In this document: piece after piece, positions 9,725-17,791 of the stretch
Position numbering within the stretch: position 1 is the first letter of the stretch
Layout of the letters: every line of letters begins with the position of its first letter
Translations under genes and position numbers: made by a program
Assembly (NCBI GenBank): GCA_030148165.1
Contig: JASBTZ010000013.1
Coordinates: 1 to 64,000 of the forward strand
Direction: 5' to 3'
Length of the DNA: 64,000 nucleotides
DNA from: Bacteroidota bacterium
GTDB taxonomy: Bacteria > Bacteroidota > Bacteroidia > Flavobacteriales_D > Crocinitomicaceae
The notes under the pieces: generated by a model
What the model saw: only the letters and a program-made list of their open reading frames with translations
The model's database searches: none
Told to the model about the DNA's origin: nothing

Positions 9725-10684
9725 TTAAACTTTAATTCTGCGTTGAATGATAAATAATGAGATTAACCCAAGTACGACGATCAGTAATGTTTGGATCACC
9801 CATACAAATATACCATAAGCAGCGAAATCAATTTCGTATAGGAAAAGTACCTGCGTTACCCAGGCCGGATATGCACCTAGTCCTCCGGGTAATATGGCAA
9901 TGGCAGCAGCGCCAACGATGAATGCCCCGAATACACACTCGATGGGCATATTTTTCGTTTCCTGAAAAGCCTGAGCTGCAACCCAGATCATACCAACGTA
10001 ACAAACCCAAATAAAAATAGTGTGAAGGAGAAAGGCCCATTTCTTTTTCATGGTCCAGATCGATTTCAACCCTTCCAAGAAGCCTTTAATCTTGTCATTC
10101 AGGAATTTTCGAATCTTTTCTACTTTAATGTATAAGACTAATCCGACAGCTCCCATCACAATTCCCGCTCCTCCAATTATCCAGATCCAATTAAATCCGG
10201 ACTGGTCGTTCGTTTCCGTAATTTCTTTGAATTGGTCTGTATTGATCTGCAAATAACCCGAAATAAGAAAAACAAGACCAAGCATGAGCACATCAATAAC
10301 TCTTTCAATGATTATCGTGGCAAATCCTTTCTCAAATGGAACATCTTCAGCGGAGGCTAGTAATCCTGCTCGGGCAACTTCACCTGAACGCGGAACTGTA
10401 TAATTAATAATGTAACCCGACATGACGGAGTAAAATGAACTGCTGAATCGTGGTTTGTAACCCAGCGGTTCGAGAAGGAATAACCAGCGATAAGCTCTGC
10501 TCATGTGACTCAGAACGGCAAGTAAAAGGCTCAAAATCACCCAAAAGTAATTCGCTTCAAAAATGGCGTTGTAGGTCTGATCGACATCCTTCTGAGTAAG
10601 CCCACTGATAAAATACCATGTCAGGTACACACCGATACCGGCAGGTATAATAATCTTTAATGACTTAATGATCTGTCCTTTCAA
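9725..10684 (-). CDS. Lysylphosphatidylglycerol synthase TM-region / UPF0104 family membrane protein
   Basis: A 319-residue integral membrane protein with about seven to eight hydrophobic segments. It resembles the flippase-like N-terminal part of MprF and YbhN/UPF0104 proteins. Visible family features are the early 'SRAYRWLFLL' and 'NYTVPRSGEVARAG' motifs and a late glycine/proline-rich 'LPGGLGAYPAWV'. It lacks the C-terminal aminoacyltransferase domain, so it is more likely a lipid or undecaprenyl-type transporter than a lysyl-transferase. It lies between panD (2-base gap) and rfaE2 (3-base gap). That order is, as far as I recall, common in Bacteroidota and links it loosely to envelope synthesis. 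Confidence 0.85.
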   Translation of the reverse strand: MKGQIIKSLKIIIPAGIGVYLTWYFISGLTQKDVDQTYNAIFEANYFWVILSLLLAVLSHMSRAYRWLFLLEPLGYKPRFSSSFYSVMSGYIINYTVPRSGEVARAGLLASAEDVPFEKGFATIIIERVIDVLMLGLVFLISGYLQINTDQFKEITETNDQSGFNWIWIIGGAGIVMGAVGLVLYIKVEKIRKFLNDKIKGFLEGLKSIWTMKKKWAFLLHTIFIWVCYVGMIWVAAQAFQETKNMPIECVFGAFIVGAAAIAILPGGLGAYPAWVTQVLFLYEIDFAAYGIFVWVIQTLLIVVLGLISLFIIQRRIKV

Positions 10685-10686
10685 AC

Positions 10687-11037
10687 TCAGTCTAAACGGT
10701 TAGTGCTCTCATTTGGAAATACAAGAGTTGGTTTGAATGTTTTCGCTTCTTCAAAATCCATAAACCCATAGCCAATAATAATGACAATATCTCCCACTGA
10801 AACGCGTCTTGCGGCCGGTCCATTCATGCATATCTCTCCGGATCCTCTCTCTCCTTTTATTACATAAGTCTCCAACCGCTCTCCATTATTGATGTTCACT
10901 ATTTGGACGCGTTCACCTTCAATAATATTGGCCGCTTCCATAAGATCCTCATCAATTGTAATACTTCCAATATAATTGAGGTCCGCTTGTGTTATTCGAA
11001 CCCGATGAAGTTTTGATTTAACTACTTGTACTAACAT
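10687..11037 (-). CDS. panD: Aspartate 1-decarboxylase proenzyme
   Basis: A pyruvoyl enzyme that makes beta-alanine from aspartate for pantothenate synthesis. At 116 residues it has the normal length. The self-cleavage site is Gly24-Ser25 ('NYIGSIT'), where Ser25 becomes the pyruvoyl group. The substrate-binding Lys9 ('SKLHR') and the '[12 protein letters not shown]' and 'IIIGYG' motifs are present. It follows panC after 50 bases, so the two enzymes that feed and join beta-alanine are co-expressed. Confidence 0.97.
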   Translation of the reverse strand: MLVQVVKSKLHRVRITQADLNYIGSITIDEDLMEAANIIEGERVQIVNINNGERLETYVIKGERGSGEICMNGPAARRVSVGDIVIIIGYGFMDFEEAKTFKPTLVFPNESTNRLD

Positions 11038-11087
11038 CTTACCAATGATTGCTTCGCAAATTTACGGTATTATTCGCAAATGCAAGG

Positions 11088-11933
11088 CTATGTAAGTTGC
11101 ATATTATCGATGAGCCGGACCCCATTGCAAAACGCGGCAATGCATGCGCGTGCGCCCGGCACCCATTCGTTCAGGAAACGCAATGTGTGAGGATGTACGA
11201 TTTCGAAGTATTCAAGCTCTAAAGTGGAATTTTCGAAATTTCGCTTAACCATTTCCTTGATTTCGCTAATTGAATGATCTTTTGCAAGTTCCTTTGCTTT
11301 TGAAAGTGAGTTATAGATGACAAGTGCGTCTTGTTTATCCTTCTCACTTAACCTGAAATTACGGCTACTACTGGCTAAACCCGAATTTTCTCTAATAATA
11401 TCACAACCCACTACTTCTTTCTCTAAACCGCATTTTTCGACCATGAACCTCATTATAGCAAGTTGTTGATAATCCTTTTCGCCAAAATAAGCTCTTGTGG
11501 GATGTAAGATTTCATAGAATCGATAGATAACATCTACCACACCTTGAAAATGGCCAGGTCGAAATTCCCCTTCCATCGTTGTTGCTAATTCGCCGAGATC
11601 GATATTTACAGACGTGAAATCCTTCGGATAGACATCATCTACTTCGGGTATAAAAACAATTACCTGACTGCCGTAATGGTCAAGCAGAGCAAGGTCTTCC
11701 TCTATTTTTCGAGGGTATTTCTCTAAATCCTCCGGATTGTTGAATTGTTTCGGATTAACAAAGATGCTCAGCACCGTAATGTCATTCTCCTCGTTCGATC
11801 GGTCGATCAGAGATAAATGCCCATGATGCAACGCTCCCATTGTCGGAACAAAACCAATATTTTGATCCTGGAATTCCGATTGAAGAAAATTCTTTATCGA
11901 ATTTGCTGAATAAAACGTCTTTAATTTACCCAT
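11088..11933 (-). CDS. panC: Pantothenate synthetase
   Basis: It ligates pantoate and beta-alanine with ATP. The ATG at 11933 gives 281 residues (starting MGKLKTF), the usual length. The ORF-track start at 11957 would overlap the -7 promoter box at 11955-11962, so I rejected it. Catalytic features are the HIGH-like 'MGALHHGHLSL' (His36-His39), 'KDYQQLAIM' and the KMSKS-equivalent 'GLASSSRN'. It is the first gene of a four-gene reverse-strand operon and is divergent from the glycogen synthase-like gene. Confidence 0.95.
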   Translation of the reverse strand: MGKLKTFYSANSIKNFLQSEFQDQNIGFVPTMGALHHGHLSLIDRSNEENDITVLSIFVNPKQFNNPEDLEKYPRKIEEDLALLDHYGSQVIVFIPEVDDVYPKDFTSVNIDLGELATTMEGEFRPGHFQGVVDVIYRFYEILHPTRAYFGEKDYQQLAIMRFMVEKCGLEKEVVGCDIIRENSGLASSSRNFRLSEKDKQDALVIYNSLSKAKELAKDHSISEIKEMVKRNFENSTLELEYFEIVHPHTLRFLNEWVPGARACIAAFCNGVRLIDNMQLT

Positions 11934-11954
11934 TTCTCCCCGAGTAGAAAGGCA

Positions 11955-11962
11955 CAAAACTA
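11955..11962 (-). promoter_or_regulatory. -7 promoter box for panC operon
   Basis: On the reverse strand this reads TAGTTTTG, an exact TAnnTTTG match 21 bases before the panC ATG. It lies 33 bases from the oppositely directed box of the glgA-like gene. Confidence 0.6.
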
Positions 11963-11972
11963 TCCGTTTTTG

Positions 11973-12003
11973 TTGAAGTTCCGCTTTTTTTTCTATATTT
12001 TTG
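11973..12003 (+). promoter_or_regulatory. Bacteroidota -33/-7 promoter for the glgA-like operon
   Basis: TTG at 11973-11975, a 20-base spacer and TATTTTTG at 11996-12003 fit the TTG / TAnnTTTG architecture. The ATG follows 25 bases after the box. Confidence 0.65.
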
Positions 12004-12028
12004 TAAGGTTAAAATCAATTCACATTTC

Positions 12029-12850
12029 ATGGATAAAAAGAAAGTACTATTTATCTCGCAAGAGGTAGCACCTTTTTTGCCAAAATCTGAAATAGCAACG
12101 TCTATTCGAAATTTAGCTCAGGGGATTCAAGAAGGAGGAAAAGAAATTCGTGTGTTCATGCCTAGATTCGGCGTGATCAATGAAAGAAGACATCAATTGC
12201 ACGAGGTGATACGCTTATCAGGTATGAACATGATCATCGATGATAACGATCATCCGTTAATCATAAAAGTGGCATCTATTTCTGCAGCAAGAATGCAGGT
12301 GTATTTCATTGACAATGAAGAATACTTCAAACGAAAAGCTGTTGTAACGGATGACAAAGACAATGAATTCGAGGATAACGACGAAAGAAGTATGTTCTTT
12401 TGCCGTGGAGTTCTTGAAACAGTAAAGAAACTCGGATGGCAGCCTGATGTTATTCACTGTAATGGATGGATGACATCTTTGATGCCTCTTTATATTAAAG
12501 AACTCTATAAAGACGACCCACATTTCGAAAACACGAAAGTGGTTTATAATATGTTCGACAAAGGCTTTAACACAAATTGGGATGATCGATTTAGTGAAAA
12601 ACTTAAATTTGATGGCTTCTCTGAAGAGGTGGTAAAAGACTTTGAACAGGTAGATTATAAAAGCTTAAGTGAAGCTATTGTGAAATATGTTGACGGTCTG
12701 AGCGTTGGAAGTGAAGAACTAAGCGATGATCTACGTGCTGTATTCGACGGTGCTGACTGTCCAAAACTGGACTTTGTTGCCGAAGAAAGTCACACTAAAG
12801 AGGTCTCGGAATTTTTAGACAAGATAATTGAAGCAGAAGTTTTTATATAA
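12029..12850 (+). CDS. Glycogen/starch synthase-like protein, N-terminal GT5 domain only
   Basis: 273 residues that align in outline with the first Rossmann domain of glycogen synthase ('VLFISQEVAPFLPKSE', 'VIHCNGWMTSLMPLYIK'). The second Rossmann domain that binds the nucleotide sugar in full-length GlgA (about 480 residues) is absent. The hallmark KTGGLADV loop is replaced by 'LPKSEIATSIRNL', so the glycine-rich ADP-glucose contact is missing. Short proteins of this kind divergent from panC are, to my knowledge, common in Bacteroidota, so this is a family trait and not a fresh truncation. Glycogen synthase activity is doubtful. It is the first gene of an operon with a DUF4270 lipoprotein and glmS. 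Confidence 0.8.
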   Translation: MDKKKVLFISQEVAPFLPKSEIATSIRNLAQGIQEGGKEIRVFMPRFGVINERRHQLHEVIRLSGMNMIIDDNDHPLIIKVASISAARMQVYFIDNEEYFKRKAVVTDDKDNEFEDNDERSMFFCRGVLETVKKLGWQPDVIHCNGWMTSLMPLYIKELYKDDPHFENTKVVYNMFDKGFNTNWDDRFSEKLKFDGFSEEVVKDFEQVDYKSLSEAIVKYVDGLSVGSEELSDDLRAVFDGADCPKLDFVAEESHTKEVSEFLDKIIEAEVFI

Positions 12851-12854
12851 AAGA

Positions 12855-14168
12855 ATGCTAAACAAACCAACTATGTGGCGGAAAGGTTTATTTCTTTCCG
12901 CTACTTTTTTATTAGCTGTTTTGGTCCTTCCGGCCTGCAAAAAGAAAGAAACTCAGATAGGTGGCAATACCATCGATCAGTCCGAATTATTAAACTCAGG
13001 AGGAATAGACACGTTTTCGTTGACCACCTTCACCATCGAAATAGACTCGGTTGTAACAGACAATGCGGCATATGGAATGCTTGGGTCATATCATGATCCG
13101 GTATTTGGAACCATGAGCGCAGAGATTTACACGCAGTTTAGATTATCCGGATTGAGCCCGAATTTCGGAACGGATCCTATCGTGATCGATTCATTTGTGG
13201 TAGGCCTGGTTTACGCTAATTATTACGGCGAAGTCGGTAATCAGACTTTCGAAGCATATGAAATTAACGATGTCAATGGACTTTCAATGGATACTGCCTA
13301 TTACAACACCTCATCCCTGGCAACTACGGGAACCAATCTCGTTCCGCCTGGTATGGAAGTAATTAATGCGGATCCTGCAGAAGTCACTGTAATAGGTGGA
13401 GACACGGTGGGCTCCCAACTCAGAATTCATTTGGATACGGCATTGGCAAGAACGATGATTGATGAAGCAATCATGAATTCAACTACGTTCGAAAGCAATG
13501 AAAACTTTGTGGATTACTTTAAAGGTCTTCACATTAAGACAATGAATGGGTTCCAGGCTTCAGGAGAAGGGGCAATCTTTTATTTTGACCTGAACGATGC
13601 TTCGTCAAAAATGACTATTTACTATACTCAAAATGGTGATCAGAAAGCCTTTGATTTCTTAATTAATTCACAATGTGTCGATTTCAATCATGTTGAAGTA
13701 GATTATACCATGACGGATGTTGAAAATGTAATTGCAGACACCGTTTCGGGTCAGGATCAGTTTTATGCACAGGCCTTTAAAAGTAGAGCGGTAGTAAGGA
13801 TCCCTGGATTGGATAAAATTCCCGCAAATGCTGTCATACACAAAGCATTATTGGAATTGCCTGTACAATATCAAACAGGAACGGCATATGATCCGGGTGG
13901 CGTATTGACAACTGTTGTTAGAGACCAGGAAGAAAGTGAATTATTCTATGCCATTGCTCCTATTTCTTCTTATGATGACTATAGAAAGAGTTTTATCGTG
14001 GATCTTCGTGGTCAGGTTCAGAACATTATTAATGGCACTACAACTAACGACGATATCATTTTATACCCGAGTCTTTTTATTTCTTCAGCGAGCAGAATTA
14101 TATTCAATGGTCCAGATACCGGTAATAAAGCCAAACCAATACTTACAATCATTTATACTGAATTTTAA
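12855..14168 (+). CDS. DUF4270-type lipoprotein
   Basis: A secreted lipoprotein of about 437 residues. The ATG at 12855 (MLNKPTMWRK) gives a clean signal peptide ending in the lipobox 'VLPAC'. ATG 12873 is an equally plausible start, and the ORF-track start at 12828 overlaps the upstream gene. The body is beta-rich and resembles DUF4270 lipoproteins, which occur in this same position between the glgA-like gene and glmS in Bacteroidota. Function is unknown. It starts 4 bases after the upstream stop, and glmS starts 6 bases after its own stop, so it belongs to this operon. Confidence 0.82.
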   Translation: MLNKPTMWRKGLFLSATFLLAVLVLPACKKKETQIGGNTIDQSELLNSGGIDTFSLTTFTIEIDSVVTDNAAYGMLGSYHDPVFGTMSAEIYTQFRLSGLSPNFGTDPIVIDSFVVGLVYANYYGEVGNQTFEAYEINDVNGLSMDTAYYNTSSLATTGTNLVPPGMEVINADPAEVTVIGGDTVGSQLRIHLDTALARTMIDEAIMNSTTFESNENFVDYFKGLHIKTMNGFQASGEGAIFYFDLNDASSKMTIYYTQNGDQKAFDFLINSQCVDFNHVEVDYTMTDVENVIADTVSGQDQFYAQAFKSRAVVRIPGLDKIPANAVIHKALLELPVQYQTGTAYDPGGVLTTVVRDQEESELFYAIAPISSYDDYRKSFIVDLRGQVQNIINGTTTNDDIILYPSLFISSASRIIFNGPDTGNKAKPILTIIYTEF

Positions 14169-14174
14169 AGCCTT

Positions 14175-16019
14175 ATGTGTGGAATAGTAGGATATATTGG
14201 AGATAAGGATGCTTATCCTATTCTAATAAAAGGATTAAAAAGACTTGAGTATCGAGGATATGACAGTGCAGGTGTAGCTCTGTTGAGCAACAATAGAATC
14301 AATGTGTATAAAAAACAAGGTAAGGTAGCCAATCTCGAAGATCACGCAACGGATAAGGACACTTCCGGCAACGTTGGTATCGGTCATACACGTTGGGCCA
14401 CGCATGGTGCTCCAAATGATGTTAATGCTCACCCTCACTATTCAGAATCAGAAAATATTGCACTAATCCATAATGGTATCATTGAAAACTACGACTCTAT
14501 TAAACAAGAGTTGATTAATAAGGGCTATTCATTTAAAAGTGATACTGACACGGAAGTACTCTGTTTTTTAATCGATGATATCCAGAAGAATACTGGAGTT
14601 AACATCGGAGAAAGTGTCCGACTGGCTTTGCATCACGTTGTTGGGGCTTATGCCCTGGTTGTGATGTCAAAAGACGATCCGGGAACCTTGATAGCAGCTC
14701 GTAAAAGTAGTCCGTTAGTTGTCGGTCTCGGAAAAGACGGAGACTATTACCTGGCTTCAGATGCGACGCCAATTGTAGAGTATACCAAAAAGGTGGTTTA
14801 TCTGGATGACGAAGAGATCGCTGTGGTTAGACCGGGCGAAGAGCTTAAGATTTATGGTATCGACGACATCGAAAAAACACCTTATATCCAGGAATTGGAG
14901 TTACACCTTGAAGAGCTTGAAAAAGGCGGCTATGATCATTTCATGCTGAAGGAGATTCATGAACAACCCAGATCAATTCGGGATTGCTTCAGAGGTCGAT
15001 TGAACACCGATAGTGGCTGGGTATCACTCGGAGGTATTAAAGAATATGAAAATAAGATAGCCAATGCCGACAGGATCATAATGGTGGCTTGTGGAACATC
15101 CTGGCATGCCGCATTAGTCGGTGAATATTTATTTGAAGATTTGGCGAGAATAAATGTTGAAGTAGAATACGCTAGTGAATTCCGTTATCGTAATCCTATC
15201 ATTACTGAAAATGATGTGGTCATTGCCATCTCTCAGTCAGGTGAAACAGCGGACACCCTGGCTGCATTGGAATTAGCCAAATCAAAAGGAGCTACAATAC
15301 TTGGTATTTGCAACGTAGTCGGATCGTCTATCTCAAGGGTTACTGATGCCGGTTCTTATACGCACGCTGGACCTGAAATTGGTGTTGCTTCAACAAAAGC
15401 GTTCACCGCTCAGGTAACCGTTCTAACACTCATGGCTTTAGCACTTGCCCACAAAAAGGGTACACTGAGTGAAACTAAGTTCAGAACTTTGTTGTCTGAA
15501 TTAGAAGCTATTCCTGAAAAAGTGCAGAAAGTGCTTGATGAAAATGATAAGATCGAATTTATTTCAGGACAGTATAAAGATGCTACAAATGCACTCTATC
15601 TTGGAAGAGGAAACTCATTCCCTGTTGCATTGGAAGGAGCGTTGAAACTAAAAGAGATTTCTTATATCCACGCGGAGGGATACCCTGCTGCAGAAATGAA
15701 GCACGGACCTATTGCTTTAATCGACGAAGAGATGCCTGTTTTTGTTATTGCAACAAAAGGAACTTCGTATGAAAAAGTTGTTTCCAACATTCAGGAGGTG
15801 AAAGCTCGTAAGGGTAAGATCATAGCCATTGTGACAGAAGGAGATACGCAAGTGGCTGAATTAGCTGACCATGTCATCGAAATTCCTGAAACAGACGAAC
15901 ATCTCGTACCTTTACTAGCAACGATTCCATTGCAACTACTTTCGTATCATATAGCTGTTATGAGAGGCTGCAATGTCGATCAACCACGTAACCTTGCCAA
16001 ATCTGTAACGGTTGAGTAA
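14175..16019 (+). CDS. glmS: Glutamine-fructose-6-phosphate aminotransferase (isomerizing)
   Basis: It makes glucosamine 6-phosphate for peptidoglycan and lipopolysaccharide. At 614 residues it is full length. The N-terminal class II glutaminase starts with the nucleophile Cys2 ('MCGIVGYIG') and has 'GHTRWATHGAP'. Two SIS domains follow, with 'VACGTSWHA', 'ISQSGETADTLAAL' and the C-terminal 'NLAKSVTVE' tail. No glmS ribozyme is visible upstream, because only 6 bases separate it from the DUF4270 gene. Its last 8 bases overlap the downstream alkyltransferase-like gene. Confidence 0.98.
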   Translation: MCGIVGYIGDKDAYPILIKGLKRLEYRGYDSAGVALLSNNRINVYKKQGKVANLEDHATDKDTSGNVGIGHTRWATHGAPNDVNAHPHYSESENIALIHNGIIENYDSIKQELINKGYSFKSDTDTEVLCFLIDDIQKNTGVNIGESVRLALHHVVGAYALVVMSKDDPGTLIAARKSSPLVVGLGKDGDYYLASDATPIVEYTKKVVYLDDEEIAVVRPGEELKIYGIDDIEKTPYIQELELHLEELEKGGYDHFMLKEIHEQPRSIRDCFRGRLNTDSGWVSLGGIKEYENKIANADRIIMVACGTSWHAALVGEYLFEDLARINVEVEYASEFRYRNPIITENDVVIAISQSGETADTLAALELAKSKGATILGICNVVGSSISRVTDAGSYTHAGPEIGVASTKAFTAQVTVLTLMALALAHKKGTLSETKFRTLLSELEAIPEKVQKVLDENDKIEFISGQYKDATNALYLGRGNSFPVALEGALKLKEISYIHAEGYPAAEMKHGPIALIDEEMPVFVIATKGTSYEKVVSNIQEVKARKGKIIAIVTEGDTQVAELADHVIEIPETDEHLVPLLATIPLQLLSYHIAVMRGCNVDQPRNLAKSVTVE

Positions 16020-16365
16020 GACTATCAGTCTCAACGATAAGAACAAAGACTTCTTCCACAGTGTGTACGAAGTCGTGAGACTTATTCCGAAAGGTAGAGT
16101 TACCTCATACGGCGCCATTGCAAAATATTTGGGTTCTGCCCGTTCCAGCCGAATGGTCGGATGGGCTATGAATAATGCACACGATCTAAATGACGTCCCC
16201 GCACATAGGGTAGTAAATAGAAATGGATTGTTAACTGGCAAAATGCATTTCAGCACTCCATTAACCATGGAAAACCTTCTCAAAGAAGAAGGGGTTGTTG
16301 TGTTGAATGATCAGATTGTAAACTTCGCTCAAGTTTACTGGGATCCAAACCGTGAATTATTGTAA
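16012..16365 (+). CDS. Alkyltransferase-like (ATL) DNA-repair protein of the MGMT family
   Basis: 117 residues forming an MGMT DNA-binding domain: 'VRLIPKGRVTSYGAIAKYLG', the arginine-finger region and the active-site helix. The alkyl-accepting Cys of the usual PCHRV motif is Ala64 here ('VPAHRV'). It therefore cannot self-alkylate. Family members of this kind bind O6-alkylguanine and hand it to nucleotide excision repair. The well-known ATLs have Trp at this position, and Thermus TTHA1564 also has Ala. Translation starts at a TTG inside the glmS stop region (8-base overlap), so the two are coupled. The 3' end overlaps a convergent lipoprotein by 9 bases. Confidence 0.9.
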   Translation: MSKTISLNDKNKDFFHSVYEVVRLIPKGRVTSYGAIAKYLGSARSSRMVGWAMNNAHDLNDVPAHRVVNRNGLLTGKMHFSTPLTMENLLKEEGVVVLNDQIVNFAQVYWDPNRELL

Positions 16366-16617
16366 TTCACCAAAAATTTCCATTAGGAATGTATCTTCAT
16401 TCCCTGACAATTTTGCCAAAAAGAAAATTTGTTGTTCAATTTCGCGAATTTCGCTTACCAGATGTTGATCCGGCGAAGAAAAATTACTTTCTTCAATAAG
16501 CGTCATTTGCTCCTTCAACTCTTTCGCCTCCTCAAGGCGTTCCTGATATTCGGATGTACACGAAGTCATGTTCAGTCCGAAAAATAGTAGTAGTACACTA
16601 AAGGTCAAAAACTTCAT
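16357..16617 (-). CDS. Small lipoprotein of unknown function
   Basis: 86 residues with a hydrophobic signal peptide and the lipobox 'MTSC' (Cys20). The mature part is short, charged and helical, with 'ERLEEAKELKEQM'-type heptads, and ends 'IFGELQ'. I recognise no family. A TTACTTTG sequence, one base off TAnnTTTG, ends 5 bases before the ATG. Confidence 0.7.
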   Translation of the reverse strand: MKFLTFSVLLLFFGLNMTSCTSEYQERLEEAKELKEQMTLIEESNFSSPDQHLVSEIREIEQQIFFLAKLSGNEDTFLMEIFGELQ

Positions 16618-16703
16618 AGATGCAAAGTAACGACACTATGTTGGATGTCGCAAATAATGTGATAATAACTACGCGATAAATATTCAATAGGTTACACGAA
16701 ATA

Positions 16704-16757
16704 TTCGATGGATCATCGAAAATCGCTTTTTAAGCCCGAAATACCGCTAAAAGCGAT
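16704..16757. repeat. Two inverted repeats upstream of the SDR gene
   Basis: TTCGATG-GAT-CATCGAA (16704-16720) is a perfect 7-bp inverted repeat. It is followed by ATCGCTTTT (16722-16730) paired with AAAAGCGAT (16749-16757). They occupy the -60 to -20 region of the gene starting at 16778, so they could be operator sites or a weak terminator for nothing visible. Confidence 0.45.
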
Positions 16758-16777
16758 AAAGATCTTAAATTCGTAAC

Positions 16778-17791
16778 ATGAATATTGTGACAGGTGGAAC
16801 AGGATTATTAGGCTCACACTTACTCTTTGAGCTTAGCCAGTCTGAGCTGCCTATTAAAGCCATGTATCGTAAAAAAAGTCGGATTGATCTGGTTAAAGCA
16901 GTATTCCAATACTATGACCCGGATAACGGCGATTCAAAATTTCAAAAGATCCAATGGGTAAAAGGAGATATCCTCGACATCCCCTTTCTAGAAGACTTTA
17001 TTGAAGAAGGGTCTACTGTTTATCATTGTGCTGCTTTGGTTTCTTTCAATCGCAAGGATTTTAACGAGTTGTTAGCTATGAACAAAACGGGTACAGAAAA
17101 TATCGTAAATATCTGTTTGTCCCAAAATGCAAAGAAACTTTGCTATGCCAGTTCAACTGCAGCTGTCGTAGGTGACAATACGATTCAGGTCAATGAAAAA
17201 CTTCAATGGAAAAAAACACCGGAAACAAGTTGTTATTCGATATCTAAATATGCCGCTGAACGAGAGGTTTGGAGAGGAATGGAAGAAGGTCTTGATGCCG
17301 TAATTGTTAACCCCTGTGTGATATTGGGCGCCGGGGATTGGAATGAAAGCTCGTTAACAATATTCAAGACGGTGAGTAAGGGACGGTCTTTTTATCCTCC
17401 CGGTTCAAATGCAACCGTTGACGCACGAGATGTTGCAACGATCATGGTAGAGTTGGTTAAAAAGGATATTAGCAACGAACGATTTCTGTGTATCGGATCA
17501 AATCAAAGTTTTAAAGAGCTCATCACAGAGATAGCTGATCAATTAAACGTCAGAAAACCTTCAAAAGTGATCAGTAGATGGCAGGCGAATTTGGTGCGCG
17601 CATTGCTGTCATTTGCTTCGTTATTTACCGGAAAGCGGCCGGCGATGACAAAAGAAACGGTCACCAGTCTGTTTAGTGATAAGCAATACAATAATCAAAA
17701 AATTGTTCAGACCCTTGATTATTCGTTTTATTCACTCAATGAGCAGGTTGAAAATGCTGTTCGCGGTCAAATTCAATCAAAGAATTCGTAA
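16778..17791 (+). CDS. NAD-dependent epimerase/dehydratase (extended SDR family)
   Basis: 337 residues of the extended short-chain dehydrogenase fold. It has the Rossmann motif 'TGGTGLLG' (5-12), 'YHCAALVS' near residue 82, the catalytic Ser in 'CYASSTAAV' and the YxxxK pair Tyr153/Lys157 ('YSISK'). It resembles dihydroflavonol reductase-like or nucleoside-diphosphate-sugar epimerase proteins, but the substrate cannot be read from the sequence. A near-match -7 box (TAAATTCG) ends 4 bases before the ATG. The 3' end overlaps the convergent neighbour by 19 bases. Confidence 0.9.
   Translation: MNIVTGGTGLLGSHLLFELSQSELPIKAMYRKKSRIDLVKAVFQYYDPDNGDSKFQKIQWVKGDILDIPFLEDFIEEGSTVYHCAALVSFNRKDFNELLAMNKTGTENIVNICLSQNAKKLCYASSTAAVVGDNTIQVNEKLQWKKTPETSCYSISKYAAEREVWRGMEEGLDAVIVNPCVILGAGDWNESSLTIFKTVSKGRSFYPPGSNATVDARDVATIMVELVKKDISNERFLCIGSNQSFKELITEIADQLNVRKPSKVISRWQANLVRALLSFASLFTGKRPAMTKETVTSLFSDKQYNNQKIVQTLDYSFYSLNEQVENAVRGQIQSKNS

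Noticed and set aside
9725-10684. Full MprF lysyl-phosphatidylglycerol synthase
   Set aside because: The C-terminal aminoacyl-transferase domain is missing. Only the membrane flippase-like part is present.
14169-14174. glmS ribozyme or riboswitch
   Set aside because: Only 6 bases separate glmS from the upstream gene, so no leader RNA element fits.
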